20,493 nt of DNA from NCBI GenBank assembly GCA_964200075.2, contig CAXNAA020000522.1, forward strand, positions 1 to 20,493. The letters are read 5' to 3'. The translations under genes were made by a program, and so were the position numbers. Source of the DNA: Sphacelaria rigidula. Lineage: Eukaryota > Phaeophyceae > Sphacelariales. The notes below the pieces were generated by a model. It ran no database searches. It saw nothing but the letters and a program-made list of their open reading frames with translations, and was not told where the DNA came from. Positions 1 to 7,986 of the stretch are shown here, piece by piece (position 1 is the first letter of the stretch; the number at the start of each line of letters is the position of its first letter).

Positions 1-7
1 TGAATGA

Positions 8-72
8 GATAAGGGGCTCCTAACAATTCTAATCTCAGAAATTATTTCTCTACCCCTACCGTAGCATCACTC
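8..72 (+). repeat. Dispersed repeat R, copy 1
   Basis: About 65 bp that recurs in the same orientation at 7806-7870 with only scattered mismatches. Both copies start GATAA, run through GGGCTCCTAACAATTCTAA and end in CTACCGTAGCA followed by CACTC. The copies diverge immediately after this end, so one boundary is visible. This copy lies at the window edge, and the element may extend further left. I do not recognise the family. Confidence 0.7.
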
Positions 73-235
73 ATCAGCGGGTCGAAGGTTTTGGGTCTTT
101 TCGGGTGGCGCCAGCCTACTTGGTTCGGTGAATTGCTGCAGGGATGCAGGTTGTTATGTCATAAAGATGTTATAAACACACACGAAAATGCGAGTCGTGA
201 CGGGTGCTCTCAATAGAGATTAGTTGATTAGTCAA

Positions 236-337
236 CCCTTTGACCGCGAGGGTAGGTCACCTGCTGAATTGGCATCGATACTCACTTGGAAAAAATATGC
301 ATGATCCAGACGGACTGCCCGTATCGCGGTCTAGGGG
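236..337. mobile_element. Family B MITE-like element, copy 1
   Basis: A ~102-bp sequence with imperfect terminal inverted repeats. The left end reads CCCTTTGACCGCGAGGGTAG, and the reverse complement of the right end reads CCCCTAGACCGCGATACGGG. The interior contains AAAAAATATGCATGATCCAG, which recurs reversed at 5066-5168. Related copies lie at 1934-2028, 2334-2420 and 9828-9934. Size, TIRs and lack of coding capacity fit a non-autonomous DNA transposon (MITE). I found no clear target-site duplication, so the superfamily is open. Confidence 0.65.
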
Positions 338-504
338 CTAAGACAAGAGCGCCTTCTGCGCGCACTAGGGGCTCCGCCCCCATTAAAGATCCGGATTTCG
401 GTTTCCACGCTACAACCAAGTGAATCAATTTCATCATACCATACGTATATAAACTTACTGCTTCACGATCATTACTTATCGTGAAAACACATCCCACACC
501 GGTC

Positions 505-575
505 GCCCCGGTGGCTCAGTTGGTAACCTCGTATCCTTCTGACGGTTGAGTTGTGGGGTTCAATTCCCGGAGCAA
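505..575 (+). repeat. tRNA-like sequence (probable SINE head or tRNA relic)
   Basis: A 71-nt stretch with an excellent A box (TGGCTCAGTTGG, 512-523) and B box (GGTTCAATTCC, 557-567) at normal tRNA spacing. The first seven bases, GCCCCGG, pair with CCGGAGC at 567-573 except for one C-A mismatch, so an acceptor-like stem is possible. The D and T arms do not form properly: the T-arm 3' strand would overlap the acceptor strand. A functional tRNA is therefore unlikely. An Arg(TCT)-like anticodon loop, CTTCTGA, can be read, but its stem is poor. Most likely a tRNA-derived SINE head or a degenerate tRNA copy. The sequence after it does not match the SINE A body found elsewhere here. Confidence 0.5.
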
Positions 576-1135
576 TCTGGGATTTTTTCCTACACCATGC
601 CCAACAGTCGAGAGCGACTATGTCGTGGGTACACAACATTCGACTTAACCGCCGACGAGGGAAAGGGAGTACTGAATCCCTCTCGCGATAAAAAATAAAA
701 AACGCAAGCACCGCAGAAGGAAGGTGGGGAATTGAAAAAAAAAAACTCCTGTGTTGACCTTCCTCCTGTGTGACCCCGGCTGATGCGCCCACATATCCCG
801 AAAGGGGTAGACTGGCGCCCAGAATAAACGGGACGACAATAACAACAACATGATCCATATCTCCAAAAGATGCGGAACGATTGTTACTAGATTTTTATCC
901 ATAGAATCCGAAAGTCGAGAGTACAACCACGGGATGAGAGTACGGATCGTTACCACCGCGTGACGAAGGTTCTCAACTCGTAGACCAGAACCATCAGTAT
1001 GGAAGTGCGACAGCGGAGAGGGAAAACGTGCTCGGCTCTGCTGTCTCCTTCTCCCACTGTTGCTACTGCGTTTACATTAAGGACCGTTCCGATGTCTGCG
1101 CAGTACTCCCCGCTGAGCATATATTATGAGGACGC
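576..1135. other. Stretch without a recognisable gene
   Basis: Open frames here are short, overlap on both strands and show no recognisable domain. There is an A-rich tract near 737-748. I see no convincing splice-linked exons or RNA gene. Confidence 0.5.
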
Positions 1136-1139
1136 TTTC

Positions 1140-1690
1140 CGTCTAACTATTGTACCCAAAATAAGGCATAAGGCAGTTGCTTACAACAGACAAATAAACA
1201 AATATGAAAAAGTGCCTTTTTGGAGCGTCGACGTCGTTTCACGCCCTGAAAGAGAGCTAATTAATGTAGGCGGAGTTCGGCACCTTGGAATGACATGATC
1301 TACTAGTTGAAGCGGGTTCAGGACAACTTCCCGTTTTCCGGTGGCCGCAGTTCTATTTTTGTCAACAAGAATTTTTGTCCAAGAGTGGTCAAGTCCAGAG
1401 GAAAATGGCGATTTTCTCTAGAATTGACCGTTCTTGACCGTTCTTGGGCAAAAAAACATGTTTGGCCAAAATAAAAACTGCGGCCACCAGAGAACGGGAA
1501 GACGTCCTGGAATCGCGTCAACGAGTGTAGAGCAAGTCCTTCCAAGGTGTCAAACTCGATCTAGCTCTATCTTTCACGGCGTATAACGACGTAAAAGCTC
1601 AAAAAAAGGCACTTTTCCACATTTTTATGTTGGTTATAAGCAGCGACCTAAGGACCCCCAAAACTATAATCGGACCCAGAAAATCAACGC
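1140..1690. mobile_element. Family F long-arm foldback element, copy 1
   Basis: A large imperfect palindrome centred near 1413. Left-arm landmarks and their mirrored partners are: AAAGTGCCTTTTTGGAG near 1210 against AAAAAAAGGCACTTTTCC near 1602; GGCACCTTGGAATGAC near 1279 against CCTTCCAAGGTGTC near 1537; and CCGGTGGCCGCAG near 1338 against CTGCGGCCACCAG near 1480. The arms are roughly 200-270 bp each and face each other with almost no spacer. The same arm sequences occur at 10548-11373. No transposase is encoded, so this is a non-autonomous foldback or long-TIR MITE. The outer ends are fuzzy. Short open frames inside it are by-products of the repeat. Confidence 0.7.
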
Positions 1691-1933
1691 AGACGCGATT
1701 CAAAATACGAAGAAATGTAGATATTGCTTTCTCTTAACTCTTAATCTCACAAGTTCCAGTGGCGCAGGCGAACGTTTGGGCTTCTGGTGCAACCAAAATA
1801 CGTCACAATGTGTTACTCTGTCCGCGATACTCTACGCGATACCACAGCTGTCAGTATGAGCTACAAGTATAATCTGGCATCCTCAACAAAACCACCGAGA
1901 GTATATGCTGCCGAAGCTTCGATCTAGACCTAC

Positions 1934-2028
1934 CCCGTGACCGTGATGGCAGGTCATCTGGATCATGTGTCTACTTTCCAAGTGATATCGATACCGTTTC
2001 AACAGCTCCTCTCGCTGGCGGTCAATCG
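1934..2028. mobile_element. Family B MITE-like element, copy 2
   Basis: The left end reads GTGACCGTGATGGCAGGTCA and then TCTGGATCATG, as in the copy at 5066-5168. The right end, reversed, starts GATTGACCGCCAGCGAGAGG. The interior TTTCCAAGTGATATCGATACC matches, in reverse, the GGCATCGATACTCACTTGGAAA block of the 236-337 copy. More diverged than the other full copies. No target duplication was found. Confidence 0.6.
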
Positions 2029-2333
2029 AACATGATGCGCCCGGCCGCACCTAGAACATCATTCGTTTCTGATACCAGTGTAAAAAGCAGGAAATATCAA
2101 GCCAATTTTATCCGGTGGATACCGACACCTGGGAAGTGGAGCCTCAGTCGCATTGTTGCATGTGGGACGTCAGCTATACGGCATTTGAATCAAAATCACC
2201 TGCACACAACCATAGCAGAATCCCACCCAGAGGCGATGGCCGACATCAAGCCACGCAAAAAAAGTCGTGAGGTTGGTTGGGTAGGTTTCCTCCTGTTGTG
2301 AACTGAATTCGGAACATATGCCAAAGGTTTTGG
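2029..2333. other. Stretch without a recognisable gene
   Basis: One plus-strand frame of 89 codons is open at 2032-2301. It matches no family I know and lies between two family B repeats, so I do not call it a gene. Confidence 0.5.
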
Positions 2334-2420
2334 CCGCTAGGGAATGTTATCTTGTGAATCGGCATCAACTTTCACCTGGGGAATGAGGGCAGGACCCGGA
2401 TGACTCATTGATCCAGGCCT
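2334..2420. mobile_element. Family B MITE-like element, copy 3 (degraded)
   Basis: The run GCCGCTAGGGAATGTTATCT, then TGTGAATCGGCATCAACTTTCACCTGG, aligns with the core of the 236-337 copy and with the reverse of 5066-5168. The second terminus, GGGCAGGACCCGGATGACTC, is only faintly similar to the expected inverted repeat. A diverged or partial copy, with approximate ends. Confidence 0.5.
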
Positions 2421-2424
2421 CTCA

Positions 2425-4160
2425 CAGCATCTAATGCATCCGAAACCCAAATGAACAGTGGACGGATGCTTGAAAAAAGCGAAATATAAAACAGACATGC
2501 ACCCCGGCCTTGCTGCTATATTTGAGATCCTACTCTTAATTGCAGTAAACGGCAGGGTGGGGGTCAGTGAAGGCATCCGACCAGCGGTACAGACACACTC
2601 ACGCGTACAAACGCCACGGGTGCACAGCAAAAGCTTGCGTGACCTAGACACACGGGCCTCTTTGCTAAAGGGGTAGGAGGGCGATCGTTCAACCTGTCGA
2701 TTTCCTTCGTATGCACGGTTTCACGAGGAAAAAGCAGAAGAGAGACCACTGAAGGTGAAACGTAGGGCTGCAGTGGTGCTCTTTCAGGGACGGACGAGCT
2801 GACCAAGAGCTAGCACACATTGCGAAACTATGTTCATGATGACATACGGAGACGGCCACTACGGCGAGGCGAGCTCCCAGCGGGCTTTTGCCGAAGATGC
2901 CGCAGCAAAATGGAACTCGAAAGGTCAGGTCAAATGCTATGAAAATGAGCATGCTGAGCTGACCAGTACCCGCCGATAAAGATCGAGGCGGTAATGATGT
3001 TTTCAGTTCTGAGCTTACACACATTTCCACGCAACCGTGCAAAGCTTGTAGGTGGATCAAAGGTGAACGAAAGTATTTCCTTCAAACATGTTTTGTCATG
3101 CATGATAGTAGTGCGTGCCCTGGGTGCATGTCTGTGTAGTTTTGCGTAGGGTTGCGCAATGCTGTGGATGCTTTGAATGTTGGACGCAAGAGGTGGCACT
3201 TCTTCACCCTCTGCCACGATGGACCTGGGACTTTTCTCTGGTACCTGTCGTGTACCACTTTCCTTTGAGCGCGTGGAAACCCTTCAAAATTTACGCAGTA
3301 CTACAACAGTACAACAGTGTCTAAACTCTGTACGAGCGTATCATGTCTAGACTCTGTAGTAGAGGGCAAAATCGAGTGCGAGTCATGTTTTCTCTTAGTT
3401 TAGGCCGGCGCTGCATCACTACATAAGCACGCAGAGCGATTGTCACATGAAATTGCTGCACCGTGTTATCATGTGGGCGGTGCTCGTGTCACCCGCAGTA
3501 AGTGTGAGCACGGCTTATCTGGAGTACATCATCGATTTCGTGTGGTAGCTCGGCGTCCTGAGCAAGTTCGGTGTTGGTTCTGAATTAAGTAGACTACTTG
3601 CACTAAGTGTGTACGGCAGAGGGCACGCCCTTGGGTGGTCATGTCGGGTGTCGCAGGTAGCTCGGCCCGCGAGCGGCGCATGTTATAGTACTCGGTACAT
3701 ACCAAAAGCAAAAGATCGCGAATGAGATGGTATGAGCCCAGTCTGTGAGCACGGGGCACGGTGGTATCCTGTGACGTTTTCCCGAAGCAAAAAGTGTGTG
3801 CTGTTGTTGTCGAGTTCACCCGCGCAGCGCCGAGATTAGATGCGTGCGAAGACTTACTGGTTTCAGTACGATATAGACCATCGGATTCGGGCCTCACAAA
3901 CTGTCGTGCAGCGTGCGCATCATGCACGCTCTTGCTCTTCGGCGTCAATTTCGGCGCTGCCAGCACACAGTTCACCTATACCGCACCTCGCAGGCCTCTT
4001 GCCCAAGGTTTCTCGGCGTGTCATGACTTTGGTTCGTGTGCGCGCACATCAGGTTTTCATTGTACTTCGTATGCAATGTAGGGACCACGCATTCGGTCCG
4101 AAATTTGTGAACCAATATACCGGAAAGATATGACTGCTCCTTTCCATATGCATAGATGTA
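2425..4160. other. Stretch without a recognisable gene
   Basis: Several open frames of 70-148 codons occur on both strands, for example 3529-3975 minus and 3761-4081 plus. They overlap each other antiparallel, have no recognisable domain and no supporting splice structure. Near 3318-3355 a short imperfect duplication carries GTCTAAACTCTGTA and GTCTAGACTCTGTA. I see nothing else of note. Confidence 0.45.
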
Positions 4161-4161
4161 C

Positions 4162-4233
4162 GTACCTCAAACTCGAGATTCCCGATATATTTATCTGCAC
4201 TTGAATATATCGGGAATCTCGAGTTTGAGGTAC
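4162..4233. repeat. Perfect 30-bp inverted repeat with 12-nt loop
   Basis: The left arm at 4162-4191 runs from GTACCTCAAACTCG to CCCGATATATT. The right arm at 4204-4233 is its exact reverse complement over all 30 bases, and the loop at 4192-4203 is TATCTGCACTTG. The base just outside each arm does not pair, so the boundaries are sharp. A transcript from either strand would form an uninterrupted 30-bp hairpin. It belongs to none of the repeat families in this window. It could be a young quasi-palindrome, a minimal foldback element or a small-RNA precursor. The sequence alone does not decide. Confidence 0.9.
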
Positions 4234-4499
4234 CTCTCGTAAGTGTTGCCGACAGCGAGTATCGAGTGCCCGACAGAGGCAAGCTTACGCGTGTTCGTGT
4301 CATGACATCACACGGTTGATACATTCTGGATTCAACTCTTACTCGTTCCCTAACCCCAAGCCGAAGCGAACCGAAAACCCTCAAGCAACGGAGATGCGAA
4401 CGGTATCCGAGACGAATGTATGTGCGGCCGAGACTGAAGCAAAGACTCATGCGGTGCGCGCATGATGGGCTCGAGAGGGTTCCCTCCCAAAGATCTGAG

Positions 4500-4631
4500 G
4501 GCGCTTCGCGCTTTGTGATTGAGTGCGAGACTGGTCCGGCGAAAACCCGGCGTGCTCCGTCCCGGCTTTGTAGGGATGCAAGGCCGATGGTCTTGTGACT
4601 ATCGCATGCATGATCGTGAGTACACCCCCCA
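4500..4631 (+). mobile_element. Short retroelement with LINE-like 3' end, copy 1, with target duplication
   Basis: About 132 bp starting GGCGCTTCGCGCTT and ending GTGAGTACACCCCCC. It is flanked by a perfect 11-bp direct repeat, AAAGATCTGAG, at 4489-4499 and 4632-4642, as left by target-primed retrotransposition. The 3' half (TGCTCCGTCCCGG, AGGGATGC, GATGGTC, GAGTACACCCCC) aligns with the 3' terminus of the LINE remains at 11662-13370, read on their coding strand. The minus-strand copy at 5738-5872 begins at the same 5' base, which argues for a defined short element rather than random LINE truncation. This fits a SINE-like parasite using the LINE tail. I saw no A or B box in the 5' part. Confidence 0.7.
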
Positions 4632-4642
4632 AAAGATCTGAG

Positions 4643-5065
4643 TTCAGTACATCGTCGACAAAATCAATTCTGTACATGTCTTTTTCAAACATGAAAAGTT
4701 GACGCTTTCGTAATGACCCGACAATTGTTCTGCTTGCACGGACGATCCTACCTTGGCCATGAGACAAGCTGGCTTCAGTACTCACGGAGTAACAACGTGC
4801 AATACTGGCAGTGCAAAAGAGCCAGCGCAAGAAACAAGTACTGTACTATAGATGCTTCCACGATGCTGGTACGTTGGATCGCTATTCGCTGTCGTGCCCT
4901 CACGTGTGTCTTGCTTTCCTCGCGCCGCCTGAAAACAGTAATACACATCGTTGTTCTCAGGCGTAGCTGCTACTGTGTACTGTACACCATCCGGCGCCCT
5001 CATCCGTTCGGACATGACATCATTTCAGTGCGTCGATGTTCGCATGCCGTGTACCAGTTACTTGA
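4643..5065. other. Stretch without a recognisable gene
   Basis: A plus-strand frame of 136 codons (4713-5123) is open, but it runs into the family B element at 5066 and ends inside it. It contains no family motif I recognise. No RNA gene or further repeat was identified. Confidence 0.45.
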
Positions 5066-5168
5066 CCCTTACACCGCGAGGGTAGTCCTTCTGGATCTGG
5101 ATCATGCATATTTTTTCGAGTGAAATTGATGCCGATTCATCAGATGACCTACTCTCGCCGTCTCAGGG
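5066..5168. mobile_element. Family B MITE-like element, copy 4
   Basis: A 103-bp element. The left end reads CCCTTACACCGCGAGGGTAG and the reversed right end reads CCCTGAGACGGCGAGAGTAG. Inside are GGATCATGCATATTTTTTCG and GATGCCGATTCATCAGATGA, the reverse of the matching blocks at 236-337. With that copy it is the best-preserved pair. Short TIRs, fixed length and absence of an ORF point to a non-autonomous DNA transposon. Confidence 0.7.
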
Positions 5169-5480
5169 TTGATACACTGTAGTGTCGTCTGTCTGTTGTA
5201 TACCTTGTGTACGAGTACCGGTTCTGAAAACTGGTAGTGACATGCGTCATCACTCGTCACGTGTCACACTTTTCACCGCCGTGACTGTCAGCACTGTGTG
5301 TTCCATCGTTTACCTTCAGCACCGCAACCGTACAGTTGCTATCGTATCTGGGCGCAGCGTGCACTACACCGGCAAATGAACAAAACTCTTGGTATCGGAC
5401 GGACAGTGCTTGGGAGTCATCCTGCGTTGGGGGGGATGAGGGGGATGGGCCACTTCATGCACTTACAAGTCATGTTTTGT
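5169..5480. other. Stretch without a recognisable gene
   Basis: Two overlapping plus-strand frames of about 65 and 109 codons cross this interval but show no recognisable domain. A G-rich patch (5427-5450) precedes the SINE A fragment. Confidence 0.4.
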
Positions 5481-5587
5481 TTTGTTGTTTGTCACACTTT
5501 CAACCCATCCCCATTGTCGCGACGAGTCCATGGTATCAAGGGACCAACCCATCTCTCCCCCGTACATGCCGATTCATGCTACGATAG
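5481..5587 (-). mobile_element. SINE family A fragment, copy 2 (body only)
   Basis: The run GTCACACTTTCAACCCATCC, then GTCGCGACGAGTCCATGGT and ACCAACCCATCTCTCCCCC, matches the reverse complement of the distal body of the element at 14839-15157. The same block recurs at 7655-7760. The tRNA-like head is missing, so this is a truncated copy. It is joined directly to LINE-tail sequence at 5588. Confidence 0.6.
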
Positions 5588-5667
5588 GGCGGGGCATACT
5601 CATTTGTGGATTGCCTTAGTCGTCTGACCATTGGCCATGCACCCTTTTCGAGACGGAGTACCGTGCC
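5588..5667 (-). mobile_element. Truncated non-LTR retrotransposon 3' end, copy a
   Basis: Read on the minus strand it matches the last ~75 bases of the LINE remains near 11662-11745: an ACTCCGTCTCGAAAAGGG block, then AATGGTCAGACGACTAAGGC, then a stop codon and a C-rich end. Conceptually it encodes a terminal peptide like PSRKGCMANGQTTKA, the same C-terminus as the LINE copy (SRKGCVVNGRTTKAS). A 5'-truncated insertion or a fragment. Confidence 0.6.
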
Positions 5668-5669
5668 AC

Positions 5670-5735
5670 GATAGGTCGGGGGAGGGGGGGGCGTCATCAT
5701 TCGTTGCTTGCCCTAGTCGTTTGATCATTGACGGG
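5670..5735 (-). mobile_element. Truncated non-LTR retrotransposon 3' end, copy b
   Basis: On the minus strand it reads AATGATCAAACGACTAGGGC, AAGCAACGAATGATGACG and then a C-run. This is the final ~50 bases of the same LINE terminus, encoding NDQTTRASNE before stop codons. It lies head-to-tail after copy a, with only the 5'-truncation point differing. The ACGATAGG motif at the junction recurs at 5579-5590 and near 7750. Confidence 0.55.
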
Positions 5736-5737
5736 GA

Positions 5738-5872
5738 AGGGGATGGTGTACTCATGATCATGCATGCCATAGTCATCAGACCATTGATCTCGCATCCCTA
5801 CAATGCCGGGACGGAGCACGCCGGGTTTTCGCCGGACCAGGCTTGCACTCAAACCACCAAGCGTGAAGCGCC
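5738..5872 (-). mobile_element. Short retroelement with LINE-like 3' end, copy 2
   Basis: The minus strand starts GGCGCTTCACGCTTGG and ends GAGTACACCATCCCC. It is highly similar throughout to 4500-4631, including GGTCCGGCGAAAACCCGGCG and TGCTCCGTCCCGGC. It begins at the same 5' base as that copy. I could not see a target duplication, and the element sits as the third unit of a head-to-tail cluster of LINE-like tails. Confidence 0.65.
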
Positions 5873-5889
5873 GTGGTGTGTTCGGCGAG

Positions 5890-6282
5890 TCGCATGAAGG
5901 GTGAGAGAGAGGCATCCTGCCAAGATTGTTCGGCCCCGAGCCCTACTGATGATCTTGCATTTGAATGACAGCCAACAATGAGTTGCTTTATTCTGTGGTA
6001 TCGCCACTTCCAGAGACAGCCACGGCTTTTACACTGCCTCGTGGGTGTCTAAGAAGGGGAGGGGGGGGTCATTCCACGAAGAAAAAAAGGGATCATAGGT
6101 GTGTCGGACGACCTGGCACACTCGCGCTGCGTGTGTGTTCGGTATAAATTCTGTAATGTTGTACGACTAAGTGTTACTTACCCATAACTACAGTAGCGCG
6201 TTCAAACAATCGTTGCTCCATTCAACGACGATTTGGAGTGAAATTTTGTGGATGACGTGGCCCAACATACCCCCCCTCCCCC
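5890..6282. other. Stretch without a recognisable gene
   Basis: Short frames only, none with a recognisable domain. G-rich (6054-6069) and C-rich (6269-6288) patches flank it. Confidence 0.4.
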
Positions 6283-6545
6283 GCCCCTTTCGTTGGATGA
6301 CCCTGCCTTGCACTTGGGTCTCGCAGATTGGATCAGCACTCCCGCACTGCGTTGATTCTCGTCAAACAAACTCAGTCAACCCATTTTCCCACTCATTACG
6401 TCCTCACGCCTTCAACGACGGCAATCAGATACTTTGAAGAATAACACGAATAAAAACGGAACTGACGAGATTGGAACCCGCGTCCTTTCCTCCTTGACGG
6501 TGTTGGTTGTTTCATCACACTATCGGGCCGGGGCGGCTACTTCGG
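6283..6545 (-). mobile_element. SINE family A, copy 3
   Basis: Read on the minus strand, a tRNA-like B box (GGTTCCAATCT, 6468-6478 reversed) is followed by a body with AAAGTATCTGATTGCCGTCG and GCAGTGCGGGAGTGCTGATC, then CAATCTGCGAGAC. This order matches the copy at 14839-15157. The upstream head reads GCCCCGG and a degenerate A-box-like GATAGTGTGATG. The distal end is lost near 6283. The tRNA-derived head plus an unrelated body is the classical SINE layout. Open frames here are not genes. Confidence 0.65.
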
Positions 6546-7654
6546 AGGCATTCAATGAACGAGGGGCTGACGATTGGGGCATTTTCTGGCACGAAGGTGC
6601 CATTTTGGAGCATTTTTACAAGCAGCGAATTTCGTGCTCTTGTCATCATTATCATCATGTTCACACGGATTGACATCACTTTCACCCACGTCCAAGAATA
6701 ACGCGTGGTAGAGATCACATATATCATGACGCACTCAGGAATGTACGTACACCTAGCATTGATGTCTTGTCTTACTCTGTATCACCTTGCATCAACCGTT
6801 CAGTGATGCTTTTTGTTGTCCCTGTCCACGCGCTCAAAAGTGGCAGGCTGGAAACCAATGAAAAGGCTATTTATTACTATCGGGTGATCCCACCAATTGA
6901 CCCCACGTAGCCAATTATGTATCAGTCGTCTGACCACGGGGTTGCACAAGTGTATTTCTCCCCGCGTCTTTTTGCACAATACCGTGCGCCCTCTGCTATC
7001 ACTTTGAGGCAGCACTGGCTACTCCCCTACCTGGTAGGTCCCGTTTATATTACTGTCTGTGGATCACAGTGCACGAGGTAGAATGGACAAGAATATAGGT
7101 GGGTACTGCATGAGATGCTGCACAAGCCCCCCCCGTGGTTCATCACAAATTGTGAATACATGTAGGACGGACCTAACACATGAAAACTCCATGAGGGCAG
7201 CTCTTTAGTGGCCAAACTACATGCATATGCCCATACGCGTAAAGTGTCGGCTCCTCCTGCTCCCGAATGACAGCTCACATGGACGATGATTTCCCAGGTG
7301 GATCCCCAAAATGAGGGTTACAAACCTCAGATGGAGGTTACACAACATATGCAAGGCTCGCCATGATTTCGGCCTACAGGGGAGGTAACCAGCGTTTGAC
7401 CTTGCGCGCTGTAACCTGGTAGTTGGCAACCTCCTCACCCGTTTGTTGTCGAGTCTGATGAAGCAGAACAAACCGCACTTCTTATCCGCCTGTGGCGAGG
7501 CACGGTTCTTATTTGGCTGGATCTTATCTTATAATAGGATCATAAGGTCCGAGGTCTCCTCCTCTCAGGCACTAAAGGTTATGACGAAGTCTTCGTCAAA
7601 ACCTTTGCCAGGCATACTTTCTGATCTGTTTCTTGTTGGCGGGTGTTCTTCCGT
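6546..7654. other. Stretch without a recognisable gene
   Basis: Frames of up to 84 codons on both strands, with no recognisable motif. A short hairpin, AAAGGTTATGACGAA with TTCGTCAAAACCTTT, lies at 7574-7606. I see no RNA gene and no transposon coding sequence. Confidence 0.4.
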
Positions 7655-7760
7655 TTATGTTTTTTTTGTGTCTCGCACTTTGAACCCCTCCCCTCTCTCG
7701 GGGCGAGTCCATGGTCTCAAAGGATCAACTCATCTCTCCGAGCAATGCTACGATAGGTAA
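7655..7760 (-). mobile_element. SINE family A fragment, copy 4 (body only)
   Basis: TCTCGCACTTTGAACCCCTC, then GGGGCGAGTCCATGGTCTC and GGATCAACTCATCTCTCC, align with 5490-5575 and with the reversed distal body of 14839-15157. As at 5587, it ends with TGCTACGATAGG, so copies 2 and 4 share a junction that copy 1 does not show. The head is missing. Confidence 0.55.
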
Positions 7761-7805
7761 TCCTGGCGTACTGTCGCATATTTTCATAAGTCGTGTTTTG
7801 GATTA

Positions 7806-7870
7806 GATAAAGGGCTCCTAACAATTCTAACCTCAGACATCATTTGAGTACCCCTACCGTAGCACCACTC
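7806..7870 (+). repeat. Dispersed repeat R, copy 2
   Basis: Matches 8-72 in the same orientation (GATAA, GGGCTCCTAACAATTCTAA, CCCCTACCGTAGCA). Similarity stops at CACTC in both copies. It lies between a SINE A fragment and the large foldback element. Family unknown. Confidence 0.7.
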
Positions 7871-7977
7871 CTCCCCGGCATGCGGGGTTAATTAGTGATT
7901 GTAAAATATCGCGGCATCGTGCTGCAGCGGCTCGCCCAAGTGAAGACCAGCATCTACAAATGCCCCCTGTCCACACG

Positions 7978-7986
7978 TATTTTTTG
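7978..7986 (+). repeat. Candidate target-site duplication, left
   Basis: TATTTTTTG directly abuts the outer end of the foldback element. Its partner at 9163-9171 is TATTTTTCA, giving seven of nine identical positions. The T-rich sequence could match by chance, so this is a candidate only. Confidence 0.35.

Noticed and set aside
4162-4233. Bacterial-type transcription terminator
   Set aside because: There is no T-run after either arm, the stem is far longer than usual, and the context is eukaryotic.
4713-5123. 136-codon plus-strand frame
   Set aside because: It runs into and ends inside a family B element, has no recognisable domain, and its composition looks random.
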